Shown here piece by piece: positions 7,816 to 15,369 of a stretch of 39,103 nt of DNA (position 1 is the first letter of the stretch; each line of letters begins with the position of its first letter). Below the pieces are notes generated by a model. That model saw only the letters and a list, made by a program, of their open reading frames with translations. It was not told the origin of the DNA and ran no database searches. Position numbers and translations under genes: made by a program. This DNA comes from a virus. The stretch is from IMG/VR virus record IMGVR_UViG_3300027859_000040, positions 1-39,103 of that record; one strand, given 5' to 3'.

Positions 7816-8846
7816 AACGGAATCTCCTTATCCCAATCAATGCCATTCTCATCTACTGTGCTAAATGGCGCATCAATCGGCTTGGCGTCGAATGCTTTGG
7901 CGATGGCCATGTAGGTCGGATCATTCAGCATTCCGCCATCAAGCGAGCGCTTCATTTCATAGCTATTAAATACGGGCTTAGTTGGATGCTCCGCACCTGT
8001 GGCGGCCATGCAAAAATGCTCATATTCGACCATCGGCACGCTGCCATCGACGTTGACCATCGTGAAACCCATGCCTTCCATCAACTGCGGGTGCATAATA
8101 TGCTTGTCGCATGGCGTTTCGCATCCGTCGCTGCTGTGCGGGCATTCAAACTTACCGTCGTTGACGCTCACGTTAGCGCAGGTACGGCAATCAATTTCCG
8201 GCAACGTCTTGCCTTCGCAAACGCTCTGGTGCTGGCAGAAACGGCACTTATAAGATGTCGTAGGTGCCGGGTAAGCGTCGCTGGCAATCAATCTCTCTAT
8301 GCGCTCTGTTTGCAGTTGCGCGTAGGGTTTTTCGTAATGCACTTCTTCGGTGTGTAGCTCGCTGGTGTTTTTGTTGATGACAACAAACAGCGCCTTGGTA
8401 AGCTGGTTGCCTTTTGCGCTCAATTGAGCGCTGTGGTGCATGTAGAGCTGCACCTGGGCGAAGTAGTTGTCAGGCACACCTGTTTTCAGCCATGCTTTAA
8501 AACGGCTGTCGTTGGCGGTTTTCATTTCCAGTAGTTGAAACCCATCGGGTAGCACCGCGATGCCGTCAATGTGGCCTAGGCTGGTGCCATAGCTATTTTT
8601 CAGCGCGGCTTCACGCATGCCGATTTTAACGCCAGACGTTTCCAGCCACTTGACCATGCACTCCTCTAGCGCGTGGCCTATGTCAAATGTGCGTTGCGTT
8701 TGTGGCTCCACCCATTGCGGGCTAGCGCGGCGTAGTGATAACCACATCTTGCGGTCACACTCGCTCCACATGCTGGCGCTAATGCTCTTAATTGCGCGGT
8801 GCTTTTGGTTCGATGCCATCGCCTTGTCTATTGTGAGTGTGTCCAT
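7812..8846 (-). CDS. PD-(D/E)XK nuclease, Cas4/RecB-like with probable Fe-S cluster
   Basis: 344 aa. The nuclease core shows GHIDG (91-95), LEMKT with E-x-K at 107-109, and the RecB-type Q motif QVQLYM. One cysteine before the core (C30) and three after it (CRFCQHQSVC, about residue 200) match the spacing used by Cas4 and AddB-type nucleases to hold an iron-sulfur cluster. A second Cys-rich patch (CRTC...CPHSSDGCETPC) follows, and the last ~90 residues are of unknown fold. Likely a single-strand exonuclease that processes ends for recombination with the neighbouring RecA-like ATPase and ssDNA-binding protein. The start overlaps nothing, the end overlaps the helicase start. Confidence 0.85.
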   Translation of the reverse strand: MDTLTIDKAMASNQKHRAIKSISASMWSECDRKMWLSLRRASPQWVEPQTQRTFDIGHALEECMVKWLETSGVKIGMREAALKNSYGTSLGHIDGIAVLPDGFQLLEMKTANDSRFKAWLKTGVPDNYFAQVQLYMHHSAQLSAKGNQLTKALFVVINKNTSELHTEEVHYEKPYAQLQTERIERLIASDAYPAPTTSYKCRFCQHQSVCEGKTLPEIDCRTCANVSVNDGKFECPHSSDGCETPCDKHIMHPQLMEGMGFTMVNVDGSVPMVEYEHFCMAATGAEHPTKPVFNSYEMKRSLDGGMLNDPTYMAIAKAFDAKPIDAPFSTVDENGIDWDKEIPF

Positions 8847-8860
8847 ATTGAGACCCCATC

Positions 8861-9427
8861 CTATTTATGATAATGAGCTTTAGCCAATCCATGATTAGGG
8901 TTAAAGCCCAATGATATTCTTTTCTCCATTACATCCATTGCCGCAATATCTAAATCTTCAACGCTATAGGTGCCTAGTCGGTGCTTAACGCCTTTAGCAA
9001 ACACATCCGCGACCCATCGGCCTATTCTTTTGTCAAAGTAAACTCCGCAAACACCGCTTTTGTTGTTTTTGAACATGCTCATATTCTGATGATTTTTAAA
9101 ACCATCTGACTGTTGCAAATTATCCCATCTATTGTCCAATGCGTTTCTATTTTTATGGTCAATCTCGAAATCAGGAAAAATGCCGGTCATGTAAAGCCAT
9201 GCCAATTTGTGAGAAAGGTAAAGCTTGTTAAATATGCCTATAACCTCCCTCTCGTAGCCACTATCCTTTTTCCTAACTGATCCGGCGCGCATTCCTGCGT
9301 ATCGGTTGTTCCATGACTGAAATGAGCGCTCTGTCTTAAACCACTTTCTGCTCCTTATCTTCCAAGTGAATTTACCACTTGTCGGGCAATAATGTATTAG
9401 ATCTTTTAGAGTTTCTTGGTCAATCAT
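8861..9427 (-). CDS. HNH homing endonuclease with AP2 domain
   Basis: 188 aa. The central HNH core is seen as LSHKLAWLYMTG and FEIDHKNRNALDNRWDNLQQ (about 76-109), and the C-terminal part (GVCGVYFDKRIGRWVADVFA, about 125-145) is an AP2/ERF-type DNA-binding module. This is a free-standing homing endonuclease that cuts related phage DNA lacking the insert. Its codons are visibly more AT-rich than those of the flanking genes, consistent with recent transfer between the ssDNA-binding protein and the nuclease genes. A perfect hairpin TGGGCCA/TGGCCCA lies just upstream (9444-9461). Confidence 0.9.
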   Translation of the reverse strand: MIDQETLKDLIHYCPTSGKFTWKIRSRKWFKTERSFQSWNNRYAGMRAGSVRKKDSGYEREVIGIFNKLYLSHKLAWLYMTGIFPDFEIDHKNRNALDNRWDNLQQSDGFKNHQNMSMFKNNKSGVCGVYFDKRIGRWVADVFAKGVKHRLGTYSVEDLDIAAMDVMEKRISLGFNPNHGLAKAHYHK

Positions 9428-9467
9428 TTTTTAGGCTCCCGTGATGGGCCATCCTTGGCCCAATTTA

Positions 9468-10034
9468 TTAAAACCCTAGTTCGTTATCCGCTTTAGACAC
9501 ATCGGGATTATTCGTTTCTGTCTGTGGTTCGGGCTGTTGCTGTGGTTGTTGTGGCGCAGGTTGCGCTGGCGCTTGCGGCTTGCCGCTAGACACAGCGGAC
9601 ACCCAATTTCCAGAGCGTGTTTCACCATCCTGGCCTTCCATCTCCCACACTTCAACCTTGATGACCATCGGCTTATTGCAGAGATTGGACATCAGATCCA
9701 TATCGGTGGGCTCTGCGTTGAGCTGCATGATCTTGCCGCCACAGTTGGCATCAATCGCCGCTAACATTCGGATAGCCTTATCGCGCTTGTTAGCGTCGGT
9801 TTCGCACACCTGAACCTTCTGGAATACAACGCGCTTTTTGTATTCGCCGTCTACCACGTCCCAGCGGAGTTTGATATGGCGGTTGTTGTATTGCCCGCCA
9901 TCGTCCCACTTAGCCTCGACAATCATCGCCTTGAGTTGCGTGCCTGCCGGGATGGGTGGCAGGTTGCCGCCACCCATTTCAGCGGTGCCGTTCGTGGAAG
10001 GTGCGGTGCCGTCGGACATTTTGAAGAATGACAT
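9468..10034 (-). CDS. DUF669 single-stranded DNA-binding protein
   Basis: 188 aa. The N-terminal two-thirds match phage DUF669 proteins (PAGTQLKAMIVEAKWDDGG, IKLRWDVVDGEYKKRVVFQK), thought to be OB-fold ssDNA-binding proteins. The rest is a low-complexity Pro/Gln linker (about 150-172) and an acidic tip ending DNELGF, which mimics the C-terminal tail of bacterial SSB that recruits partners. It is placed next to the RecA-like ATPase and the Cas4-like nuclease, fitting a phage recombination and replication module. Its start is the ATG at 10034. Confidence 0.85.
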   Translation of the reverse strand: MSFFKMSDGTAPSTNGTAEMGGGNLPPIPAGTQLKAMIVEAKWDDGGQYNNRHIKLRWDVVDGEYKKRVVFQKVQVCETDANKRDKAIRMLAAIDANCGGKIMQLNAEPTDMDLMSNLCNKPMVIKVEVWEMEGQDGETRSGNWVSAVSSGKPQAPAQPAPQQPQQQPEPQTETNNPDVSKADNELGF

Positions 10035-10083
10035 GTTTTTGATTCCTTTTCGTTTGGCTGTTGGTTAGCGCTAATTGGTTGGC

Positions 10084-10365
10084 TTACTCAGCAAGCGTGA
10101 TATTAGTCACGCTAGTAGATTTCTTACGGTATGGCTCTACGTCAACATCGGGCGCAACATCGGATAGCGCCTTTTTGTAGTCAACGCTGCCCTTGCGCTC
10201 GATAAACTTCACGGCCACGCCTGCTCCGCGCGCGTCAACATCGGTGAGCTCTAGCAGCGTGAGCTTGGCTTCTTGCTCTGCCTGCTGCGCATCTTGCAGC
10301 GCGTGTTTTGCGTTTCGGTATGCCTGGGCGGCTTCACGCCATGCCATATCGTTGCGGGTTTCCAT
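10084..10365 (-). CDS. Small coiled-coil recombination-associated protein
   Basis: 93 aa. Residues 8-40 form a heptad-like helix (AAQAYRNAKHALQDAQQAEQ). The C-terminal part, AVKFIERKGSVDYKKAL ... VDVEPYRKKSTS, resembles the C-terminal segment of small phage proteins that accompany recombination nucleases (GSVDYKK...VDLEPYRKK), from memory of the family. It sits between the RecA-like ATPase gene (2-nt gap) and the DUF669 gene. The exact biochemical role is unknown. Confidence 0.7.
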   Translation of the reverse strand: METRNDMAWREAAQAYRNAKHALQDAQQAEQEAKLTLLELTDVDARGAGVAVKFIERKGSVDYKKALSDVAPDVDVEPYRKKSTSVTNITLAE

Positions 10366-10367
10366 TG

Positions 10368-11138
10368 TTATTCGCCCTCCTTCAAACTATCGATATACGG
10401 TGCCAGCGGGTTAGTGCCGATGGCAAAATCAATGTTATCGGTAATGCCGTAGCGGTTTTTGGTGATGCTGGCGGGGGTGGCGTGCATGGTGATAATGCGG
10501 TTGCCATTGCCCACGGCTTTCTTGCGTTTTTCGTCGTCGCCCATGGTGAAGGTCTCCAGGCGCACCAGTGCCACGCCGCTAACGTCATCGACATACGGAG
10601 CCATGCTGCGCTTGTTGAGGCGTAGCGAGTAACGGCTGTACGGGTCTTGGTCGGGCAAGTCGAGCGTGTCAATTTCAACGTGAGCCAGGAATAAAACATG
10701 GATGCCCTTGTCTTGAAGCAATGTCGCTGCACGGCGTACCCGCTGATGCAATCCGCCCACGGCCATGAAGCCCGCGCCGTAACCGCCCATTGCGGTGGTG
10801 ATACTCTTTGGCTTTTTCGGGTCGCTGTCTACGATGTGCTGCTGAAACAAGCGCTCCAAGGCGGTCACGCTGTCGATGACCACGGTCTTGAAGTGGTGTT
10901 CCTCGCTAACAAGACCATGCAGGTCTGCCCATAGCTGGTCAACGCTCTTAACCTCGGGTAGCTCAGCGATATTGTCTTTCAGCGACGCCGGGATACCTTC
11001 GGTGCCATCTTCAACTTTTATGAAAACGGGCGACGGAAACGCGGCGGCCAATGATGTTTTGCCCACGCCGGGTTCGCCCAAAATCGTCATAATGACGGGC
11101 TTGCTTTGTGGCTTGCTGATGCGGTCTAAGATGCTCAT
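10368..11138 (-). CDS. RecA-like ATPase of the phage AAA_24/Sak4 type
   Basis: 256 aa from the ATG at 11138, preceded by AGGAG; the frame continues upstream into the promoter and that part is not used. Walker A is GEPGVGKTS (21-29), Walker B is FKTVVIDSV near residue 85, and LFLAHV near 155 contributes a strand. Sak4-type proteins are minimal RecA-like single-strand annealing or recombination ATPases. It is the first gene of the minus-strand operon, directly after the promoter at 11172-11200, and is followed by the ssDNA-binding protein and nuclease, so these likely work as a phage recombination unit. Confidence 0.88.
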   Translation of the reverse strand: MSILDRISKPQSKPVIMTILGEPGVGKTSLAAAFPSPVFIKVEDGTEGIPASLKDNIAELPEVKSVDQLWADLHGLVSEEHHFKTVVIDSVTALERLFQQHIVDSDPKKPKSITTAMGGYGAGFMAVGGLHQRVRRAATLLQDKGIHVLFLAHVEIDTLDLPDQDPYSRYSLRLNKRSMAPYVDDVSGVALVRLETFTMGDDEKRKKAVGNGNRIITMHATPASITKNRYGITDNIDFAIGTNPLAPYIDSLKEGE

Positions 11139-11159
11139 GTGTTGTGCTCCTGTTGTGCG

Positions 11160-11189
11160 TTGACAGGACGAACTATAGCAACGGTAAAA
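11160..11189 (+). promoter_or_regulatory. Possible rightward promoter
   Basis: A consensus -35 TTGACA (11160-11165) faces right, but the best -10 18 bases on is only GTAAAA (11184-11189). It overlaps the leftward promoter, so the two would compete. The rightward operon may need an activator. Confidence 0.35.
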
Positions 11190-11200
11190 ACGGCTTGCAA
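11172..11200 (-). promoter_or_regulatory. Sigma-70-like promoter of the leftward early operon
   Basis: On the minus strand TTGCAA (11195-11200) and TATAGT (11172-11177) are separated by exactly 17 bases. Transcription would start near 11165, about 27 bases before the ATG of the RecA-like ATPase gene. Confidence 0.7.
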
Positions 11201-11211
11201 CATTTTTTTTC

Positions 11212-11231
11212 ATGCCCCAGAATAGAGGCAT
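11212..11231. promoter_or_regulatory. Operator-like palindrome
   Basis: ATGCC (11212-11216) and GGCAT (11227-11231) form a 20-bp dyad with a 10-bp spacer. It lies between the leftward promoter and the start of the small HTH gene at 11250, the usual place for a Cro/CI-type operator. The neighbouring HTH protein is the obvious candidate ligand. Confidence 0.45.
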
Positions 11232-11249
11232 CAACTAAGGGGCTAGACA

Positions 11250-11468
11250 ATGAAAACTAAACAGATGATTGCACTACTCACAGACGCCGGATACAGCCTT
11301 AAACTACTTTCCACGCAATCTAAAGTCAGCTATATGAAGCTATTTAGGTACGTTCGCCGCGATGGCTCGCTGACGCCAGACGAAAAAGCTAAAATCTGGC
11401 GGTTTGGTATTGCGCAACCAATTATTTCAGATGCGCTTGAAAGCGACATTCAGGAGGTTAAAGAATGA
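11250..11468 (+). CDS. Small helix-turn-helix regulator (Cro/CII-like position)
   Basis: 72 aa. Residues 2-36 read as an HTH (MIALLTDAGYSLKLLSTQSK, then VSYMKLFRYVR), with a polar C-terminus ending SDIQEVKE. First gene of the rightward operon, opposite the leftward early operon, with an operator-like palindrome just upstream. By position it should control the divergent promoters. The ATG follows AAGGGG; the stop overlaps the HNH gene start (ATGA). Confidence 0.65.
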   Translation: MKTKQMIALLTDAGYSLKLLSTQSKVSYMKLFRYVRRDGSLTPDEKAKIWRFGIAQPIISDALESDIQEVKE

Positions 11469-12004
11469 CAGCACGATTAGAAGGCCCAAGCGACGCGGCA
11501 AAAATGCGCGTCATGCGGCGCGACCGTTACACATGCGTTTATTGTGGCGTAGAAGGCAAGGATGCAGAGCTGCAAATAGATCATGTTGTTCCAGTTGCAA
11601 AAGGTGGTAGCCACCATATTGCCAACTTGGTAACAGCGTGTCGCAACTGCAATCAAAGCAAAGGTGTGAAGGATGCGCCCAAGATGAATGGAGCAAAACC
11701 GATGAACAACAGCGGATTCGATGGACTGTTTGTCCACACCTACAAAAACGGAAAGATTCACAACCAAGGGCGAATTATCGGTAAGGATGAAGGGCTGTAT
11801 GCGTTGCAGTTATTTTCGTTTCTGGACGGCAGGCCAACCATTGTGCGTTTTATCACGCAAGATTTTTTGGTTAATGAATGCAAGGTTTACTCAACAGAAG
11901 ATGAGTGGATTTATGCCCATCTGTTGGAAATGGAGAGTATGGGGTTATTGCGCGGAACAGTAGAAGAAAACATGCAGATGCGGGAGAAAATGAACAATGG
12001 CTAA
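11465..12004 (+). CDS. HNH protein with C-terminal replication-type domain
   Basis: 179 aa. The N-terminal 75 residues are a classical HNH nuclease: CVYCG (about 23-27), LQIDHVVPVAKGGSHHIANL (about 36-55), CRNCNQSKG (about 59-67), four zinc-binding cysteines. The rest (GRIIGKDEGLYALQLFSFLD and onward) is a second domain also seen in phage replication-region proteins. Strong GGAGG precedes the start. It is translationally coupled to the HTH gene upstream and overlaps the primase gene by 8 bases, so it may act in replication rather than being a selfish homing enzyme. Confidence 0.8.
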   Translation: MTARLEGPSDAAKMRVMRRDRYTCVYCGVEGKDAELQIDHVVPVAKGGSHHIANLVTACRNCNQSKGVKDAPKMNGAKPMNNSGFDGLFVHTYKNGKIHNQGRIIGKDEGLYALQLFSFLDGRPTIVRFITQDFLVNECKVYSTEDEWIYAHLLEMESMGLLRGTVEENMQMREKMNNG

Positions 12005-14288
12005 CATTCACGACTACATCGACGCGGGACGCCGCGTCTTTCCGCTACATGAAATAAAGCCGGATGGCGCATGTGGCTGCGAAGATCCAGAATGTACCGC
12101 AAAAGGGAAGCACCCTCGCATATCGAACTGGCAACATTCACCCCACTGGTCGGAAGAGCAGATTGACGCGATGACCGAATCAGGCCAGTTTGCCACTGGG
12201 TTTGGCGTGTGCATTGACGACCAGTTGGTCATTGACGTAGACCCCCGGAACGGGGGGTTTGAATCTTACGGTAAGTTGTGCGCCAACCTCGGGCTAGATT
12301 TTAAAGAGCTTTCAGGCCATGTGGTCGCCACCGGGGGCGGGGGCTGGCATATCGAATTTAAGCGCCCCCCAGGCGTCTCGCTGGTGCAGCACTTGCACGA
12401 CTATCCCGGCTTGGATTTTAAATCGAGTGGGTTCGTCGTTGGCGCTAGCTCTCTTCATGCCAGCGGTGCCGAGTACGAAACCGAAAAAGGCAACCCGGAT
12501 GACTTGACTGATGCCCCCGGGGCATTGATTGCATTGCTACGCAGGCCAGACCATCATCGGGGGCGCGTTTCCGGCGAATCGGTGGACGTGTCACTAGACG
12601 AATTGCGCGAAATACTGCGCTCAGTGCCTAACGATGAAGCGCATTATGACGACTACGTTAGCGTAGGCATGGGTATCCACCACACCACCGGGGGCGACAA
12701 TGACGGCTTCACGTTGTGGCAAGAATGGGCGCAACGGTCGCAAAAATACAACCCGTGGGGCATGGACAAGAAGTGGCATAGCTTCGGCAAGTCGCCCAAC
12801 CCGATAACGCTAGGCACGCTTATCGCCAAAGCGGAGGCCAACGGGTATCAACGCCCGGTCACGTTCCCAGTGGTTGAGGATGAAGCGCCTACGCCTGACG
12901 GCCACCCCTTCCCCATTGACAGCATTGACCTACTTCGCCCACCCGGCTTTGTGGGTAAGGTCACTGAGTGGATTAACGGTCAATCGCGCTTCCCGCGTGA
13001 GCGTTTAGCCGTAGCCGCGTCGCTGGTGGCGGTGGGTAATATCATTGGCCTGCGCATGATTGACGATAAAGACGGCGTGACCGCCAACCTATTCATGTTC
13101 TGTGTTTCCGCATCGGCCACGGGGAAAGAGGCCGTGCTACAAGCCACATCGGCAGTGCATCAGGCCGCTGGCATTCAATCGGCGGTGCATGGCTCTATCA
13201 AATCTGAGCAAGAGATTACCCGCAACCTAGTCCGGCAACAAAGCGCCTATTACATCATTGACGAATTGGGCTACCTACTACGCAAGATTACCAAGGCGCA
13301 GGAGAACGGCGGCGCTGCCTACCTAGATGGCATTATTGGCTTGTTGATGTCTGCCTATTCAAAAGCCAACGGCTTCATGTTGCTAACGGGTGATATGAAA
13401 GAAGAAGTGCGCGGCCTGTTATTGCGCGAATACGCACAAGCGAAAAAGGCCATTGATGAGGGTGACGACCCCGGCGGTCGAATGTCAGCACGCACCAAGG
13501 AGATAGAGCGGGCGCTGGATATGATAGACACCGGATTAGAGCGGCCTTTCCTATCGCTCATCGGCTTCACCACGCCTGTGACGTTTGACGAACTGGTAAC
13601 GGCGGAGCAGGCCACCAACGGGTTTATTGGTCGTGCCGTATTGGTGCGTGAGCGCGAAACCAACCCGAAGCGAAAGCGTGGATTTAAAAAGCAGCCCATG
13701 AGTATGGGACTTCGTTCTGCGCTGCAAAACCTGTACAGCCCCGGCGGTTTTGACGCCAAAGGCGGGCGCATTGAGAACTATAACGAACCGACGCGGGTGC
13801 CTACTGAGGCCAAGGCGCTTGATATGCTGGAGCAGGTGGCCGATTGGGTGGAGGAATACGCAGAGGAGCATAAGGGCCGTACAGGGCTTGAGGCTATCGT
13901 AAGGCGCGCCTATGAACAGGTTTCTAAGGTGTCACTGATACTATCGGGGCCGGAAGGTGTGCGTACGCCTAGCCATGTTCGTTGGGCGTATGCGTTTGTT
14001 CGCCAGGACATTGACGAGAAAATCATGCTGGCGCATTCCAACCAGCTTGAAAAGCGTACGGATGCCAGCAGCCAAGGGGAGGCATTGATGGCGCGCATCT
14101 ACTCGCTGGTGGATGATAAAGATGGGGAGACCATTGGCGTGATTGCCAACCGCTGCCGCAAGTGGGCGCGAGATGACGTAGAGCAAGCGGTTGAGCATCT
14201 TGTTGCCACCGGGCGCATTGAAAAGCGCGAATACAAGCATGCAGGCAATGGCCGGGTAGTTGCCAAATTCTACCGCGTGGGTGTATAG
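11997..14288 (+). CDS. Bifunctional primase-polymerase with C-terminal ATPase-like region
   Basis: 763 aa. The N-terminal domain is an archaeo-eukaryotic PrimPol fold: the metal-binding VIDVDPRNG (78-86; DVD at 80-82), GGWHIEFKRP (about 115-124) with the conserved His, and a CGCEDPEC cluster near residue 26. The middle (LDELREILRSVPNDEAHYDD) is the linker helix bundle often following PrimPol. The C-terminal half has CVSASATGKE near 370 and YYIIDELGYLL, a Walker-A/B-like pair resembling DUF3987-type primase-helicase regions, though the Walker A Lys is followed by Glu and not Ser/Thr. It would prime and perhaps unwind at the origin-like block immediately downstream. Confidence 0.88.
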   Translation: MANIHDYIDAGRRVFPLHEIKPDGACGCEDPECTAKGKHPRISNWQHSPHWSEEQIDAMTESGQFATGFGVCIDDQLVIDVDPRNGGFESYGKLCANLGLDFKELSGHVVATGGGGWHIEFKRPPGVSLVQHLHDYPGLDFKSSGFVVGASSLHASGAEYETEKGNPDDLTDAPGALIALLRRPDHHRGRVSGESVDVSLDELREILRSVPNDEAHYDDYVSVGMGIHHTTGGDNDGFTLWQEWAQRSQKYNPWGMDKKWHSFGKSPNPITLGTLIAKAEANGYQRPVTFPVVEDEAPTPDGHPFPIDSIDLLRPPGFVGKVTEWINGQSRFPRERLAVAASLVAVGNIIGLRMIDDKDGVTANLFMFCVSASATGKEAVLQATSAVHQAAGIQSAVHGSIKSEQEITRNLVRQQSAYYIIDELGYLLRKITKAQENGGAAYLDGIIGLLMSAYSKANGFMLLTGDMKEEVRGLLLREYAQAKKAIDEGDDPGGRMSARTKEIERALDMIDTGLERPFLSLIGFTTPVTFDELVTAEQATNGFIGRAVLVRERETNPKRKRGFKKQPMSMGLRSALQNLYSPGGFDAKGGRIENYNEPTRVPTEAKALDMLEQVADWVEEYAEEHKGRTGLEAIVRRAYEQVSKVSLILSGPEGVRTPSHVRWAYAFVRQDIDEKIMLAHSNQLEKRTDASSQGEALMARIYSLVDDKDGETIGVIANRCRKWARDDVEQAVEHLVATGRIEKREYKHAGNGRVVAKFYRVGV

Positions 14289-14304
14289 TTGATGAATTGC
14301 GTTA

Positions 14305-14640
14305 AATGCTTGTTTTTAAACAAAAACCGCAAATAACGTGCTAACCTGCTGCTAGGCTGATAACCCTTTAAAATCAACTGGATAGCAGGATATCAACTAA
14401 GCAGACACCCCCCCTTTCAAAATCAAAATTACCGCAAATAGCAAAGCAGCCCATACTAAGCTGCTATCCTGCTATTGTGCGGTTTTTTTATGTCTATAAG
14501 AAGTAAAAGAAATATATAAAAATATATATAAAACAGTATCTTATAGGCCTATCAAACGCTTGTTTTAAACGGTTGTTTGAATTACTAAGCAGCCCGCTAT
14601 CCAGCCGCTAATTAGCAACGATAGCCAAAACCTTAATTTT
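14305..14640. repeat. Origin-like block A: iterons plus AT-rich element
   Basis: A 430-base gene-free stretch after the primase gene. It holds an inverted site ATAGCAGGATATCAACTAAG (14382-14401), a direct site ACTAAGCTGCTATCCTGCTA (14455-14474) built from two 8-bp units of the form NCTGCTAT, an AT-rich run (14511-14533) and a further half-site ACTAAGCAGC (14583-14592). The same elements in the same order occur at 25264-25500. Iterons next to an unwinding element beside a primase gene suggest a replication origin. Confidence 0.55.
14431..14489 (+). terminator. Long terminator-like hairpin after the primase gene
   Basis: ACCGCAAATAGCA (14431-14443) pairs, with one bulge, with TGCTATTGTGCGGT (14470-14483), inner GCAGC/GCTGC pairs extend it, and seven T residues follow. 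It overlaps the iteron-like direct site, so folding of the transcript and protein binding to DNA may share this sequence. Confidence 0.6.
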
Positions 14641-14724
14641 TAGGCTAACCGATAAAAATTACTCATTAGCCACCACGCCACGGCGGGTGCATACTTTGAG
14701 TATCACAACGGAGGAGGTCAGGGC

Positions 14725-14823
14725 ATGAGCACAGGAATCGGACGGCATAAGTTTGTAGGTGGTGACGAATACGCTCGCAGTGCGTACAGCACGCCGAACA
14801 ATATGCCCTTACTGTGGCTATGA
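14725..14823 (+). CDS. Short leader ORF with strong ribosome binding site
   Basis: 32 aa (MSTGIGRHKFVGGDEYARSA...). GGAGGAGG at 14710-14717 is the best Shine-Dalgarno in this region and sits at normal distance from this ATG. The frame ends inside the Cys-rich gene 14759-15085, which runs in the +1 frame and lacks a good site of its own. It could be a coupling peptide, or the true N-terminus of the Cys-rich protein joined by a frameshift. Confidence 0.45.
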   Translation: MSTGIGRHKFVGGDEYARSAYSTPNNMPLLWL

Positions 14824-15085
14824 CGGCTGCGAAGCAGATTATGTAGATGTTGGTGTTGGTATGGTTCAGTGTGGCCCGTATTACTGCACAGAATGCCACG
14901 CTAGCGAAGCCAGTTATTTGGACACCAGAGAGCTCTCAAGCCGAGAAAAAGAAACGGGCTGGTATGAGCCAGAGTCCCCGGTAAGCGAAAACGCCAATAC
15001 GGTGGGCGGGATGCTGGTAGATCATAAAACAGCTAAGGCTATGTACGTTAATGGCCTACTTGACAGTAAGGAGTTAAACCAATGA
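14759..15085 (+). CDS. Zinc-ribbon (Lar-like) protein
   Basis: 108 aa from a GTG at 14759; the start is uncertain. The core is TICPYCGYDGCEADYVDV ... CGPYYCTECHASEAS (about residues 14-51), a CxxC...C...CxxC zinc ribbon like those of Lar-type (restriction alleviation) and other phage zinc-finger proteins. The C-terminal half (VGGMLVDHKTAKAMYVNGLL) is of unknown fold. The upstream ORF at 14725 may couple its translation. Two more zinc-ribbon genes occur at 21359 and 23568. Confidence 0.65.
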   Translation: MVTNTLAVRTARRTICPYCGYDGCEADYVDVGVGMVQCGPYYCTECHASEASYLDTRELSSREKETGWYEPESPVSENANTVGGMLVDHKTAKAMYVNGLLDSKELNQ

Positions 15086-15369
15086 CCGCAACCACCATCC
15101 AAACAGACTCAGCACACGCCCTATGCGGCCGCATACAGGCCGCTGCGATTAAATGCGACACTTACCACGTGTTTGTTAATTACGCGGCGCATACGAAAGA
15201 ATTGACCGTTTGCGTGCGTGATTCAATAATGGATTACAGCGCGCCTGTTGCCACGTGGCCTGAACCGCTGATTTACGAAAGTGTTTATCTCGATGGCAGA
15301 TGGGGCGACCCGATCGCTGAGCTGACCGCCATCATTGAACAGCTACAACGCCTGGGGGTTGAGGTATGA
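15082..15369 (+). CDS. Hypothetical protein
   Basis: 95 aa, ATG at 15082 overlapping the upstream stop (ATGA) and preceded by AAGGAG. Mixed alpha/beta in appearance: YHVFVNYAAHTKELTVCVRD then a C-terminal helix LTAIIEQLQRLGVEV. No family recognised. The stop overlaps the next start, so it is a member of the small-gene operon that runs from 14.7 to 16.9 kb. Confidence 0.7.
   Translation: MTATTIQTDSAHALCGRIQAAAIKCDTYHVFVNYAAHTKELTVCVRDSIMDYSAPVATWPEPLIYESVYLDGRWGDPIAELTAIIEQLQRLGVEV

Noticed and set aside
7794-8357. 187-codon plus-strand frame opposite the Cas4-like nuclease gene
   Set aside because: It is a shadow of the minus-strand nuclease gene, which has clear catalytic motifs and coupled neighbours.
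12319-14240. Several frames inside the primase gene on both strands
   Set aside because: The 763-aa PrimPol frame explains the whole region.
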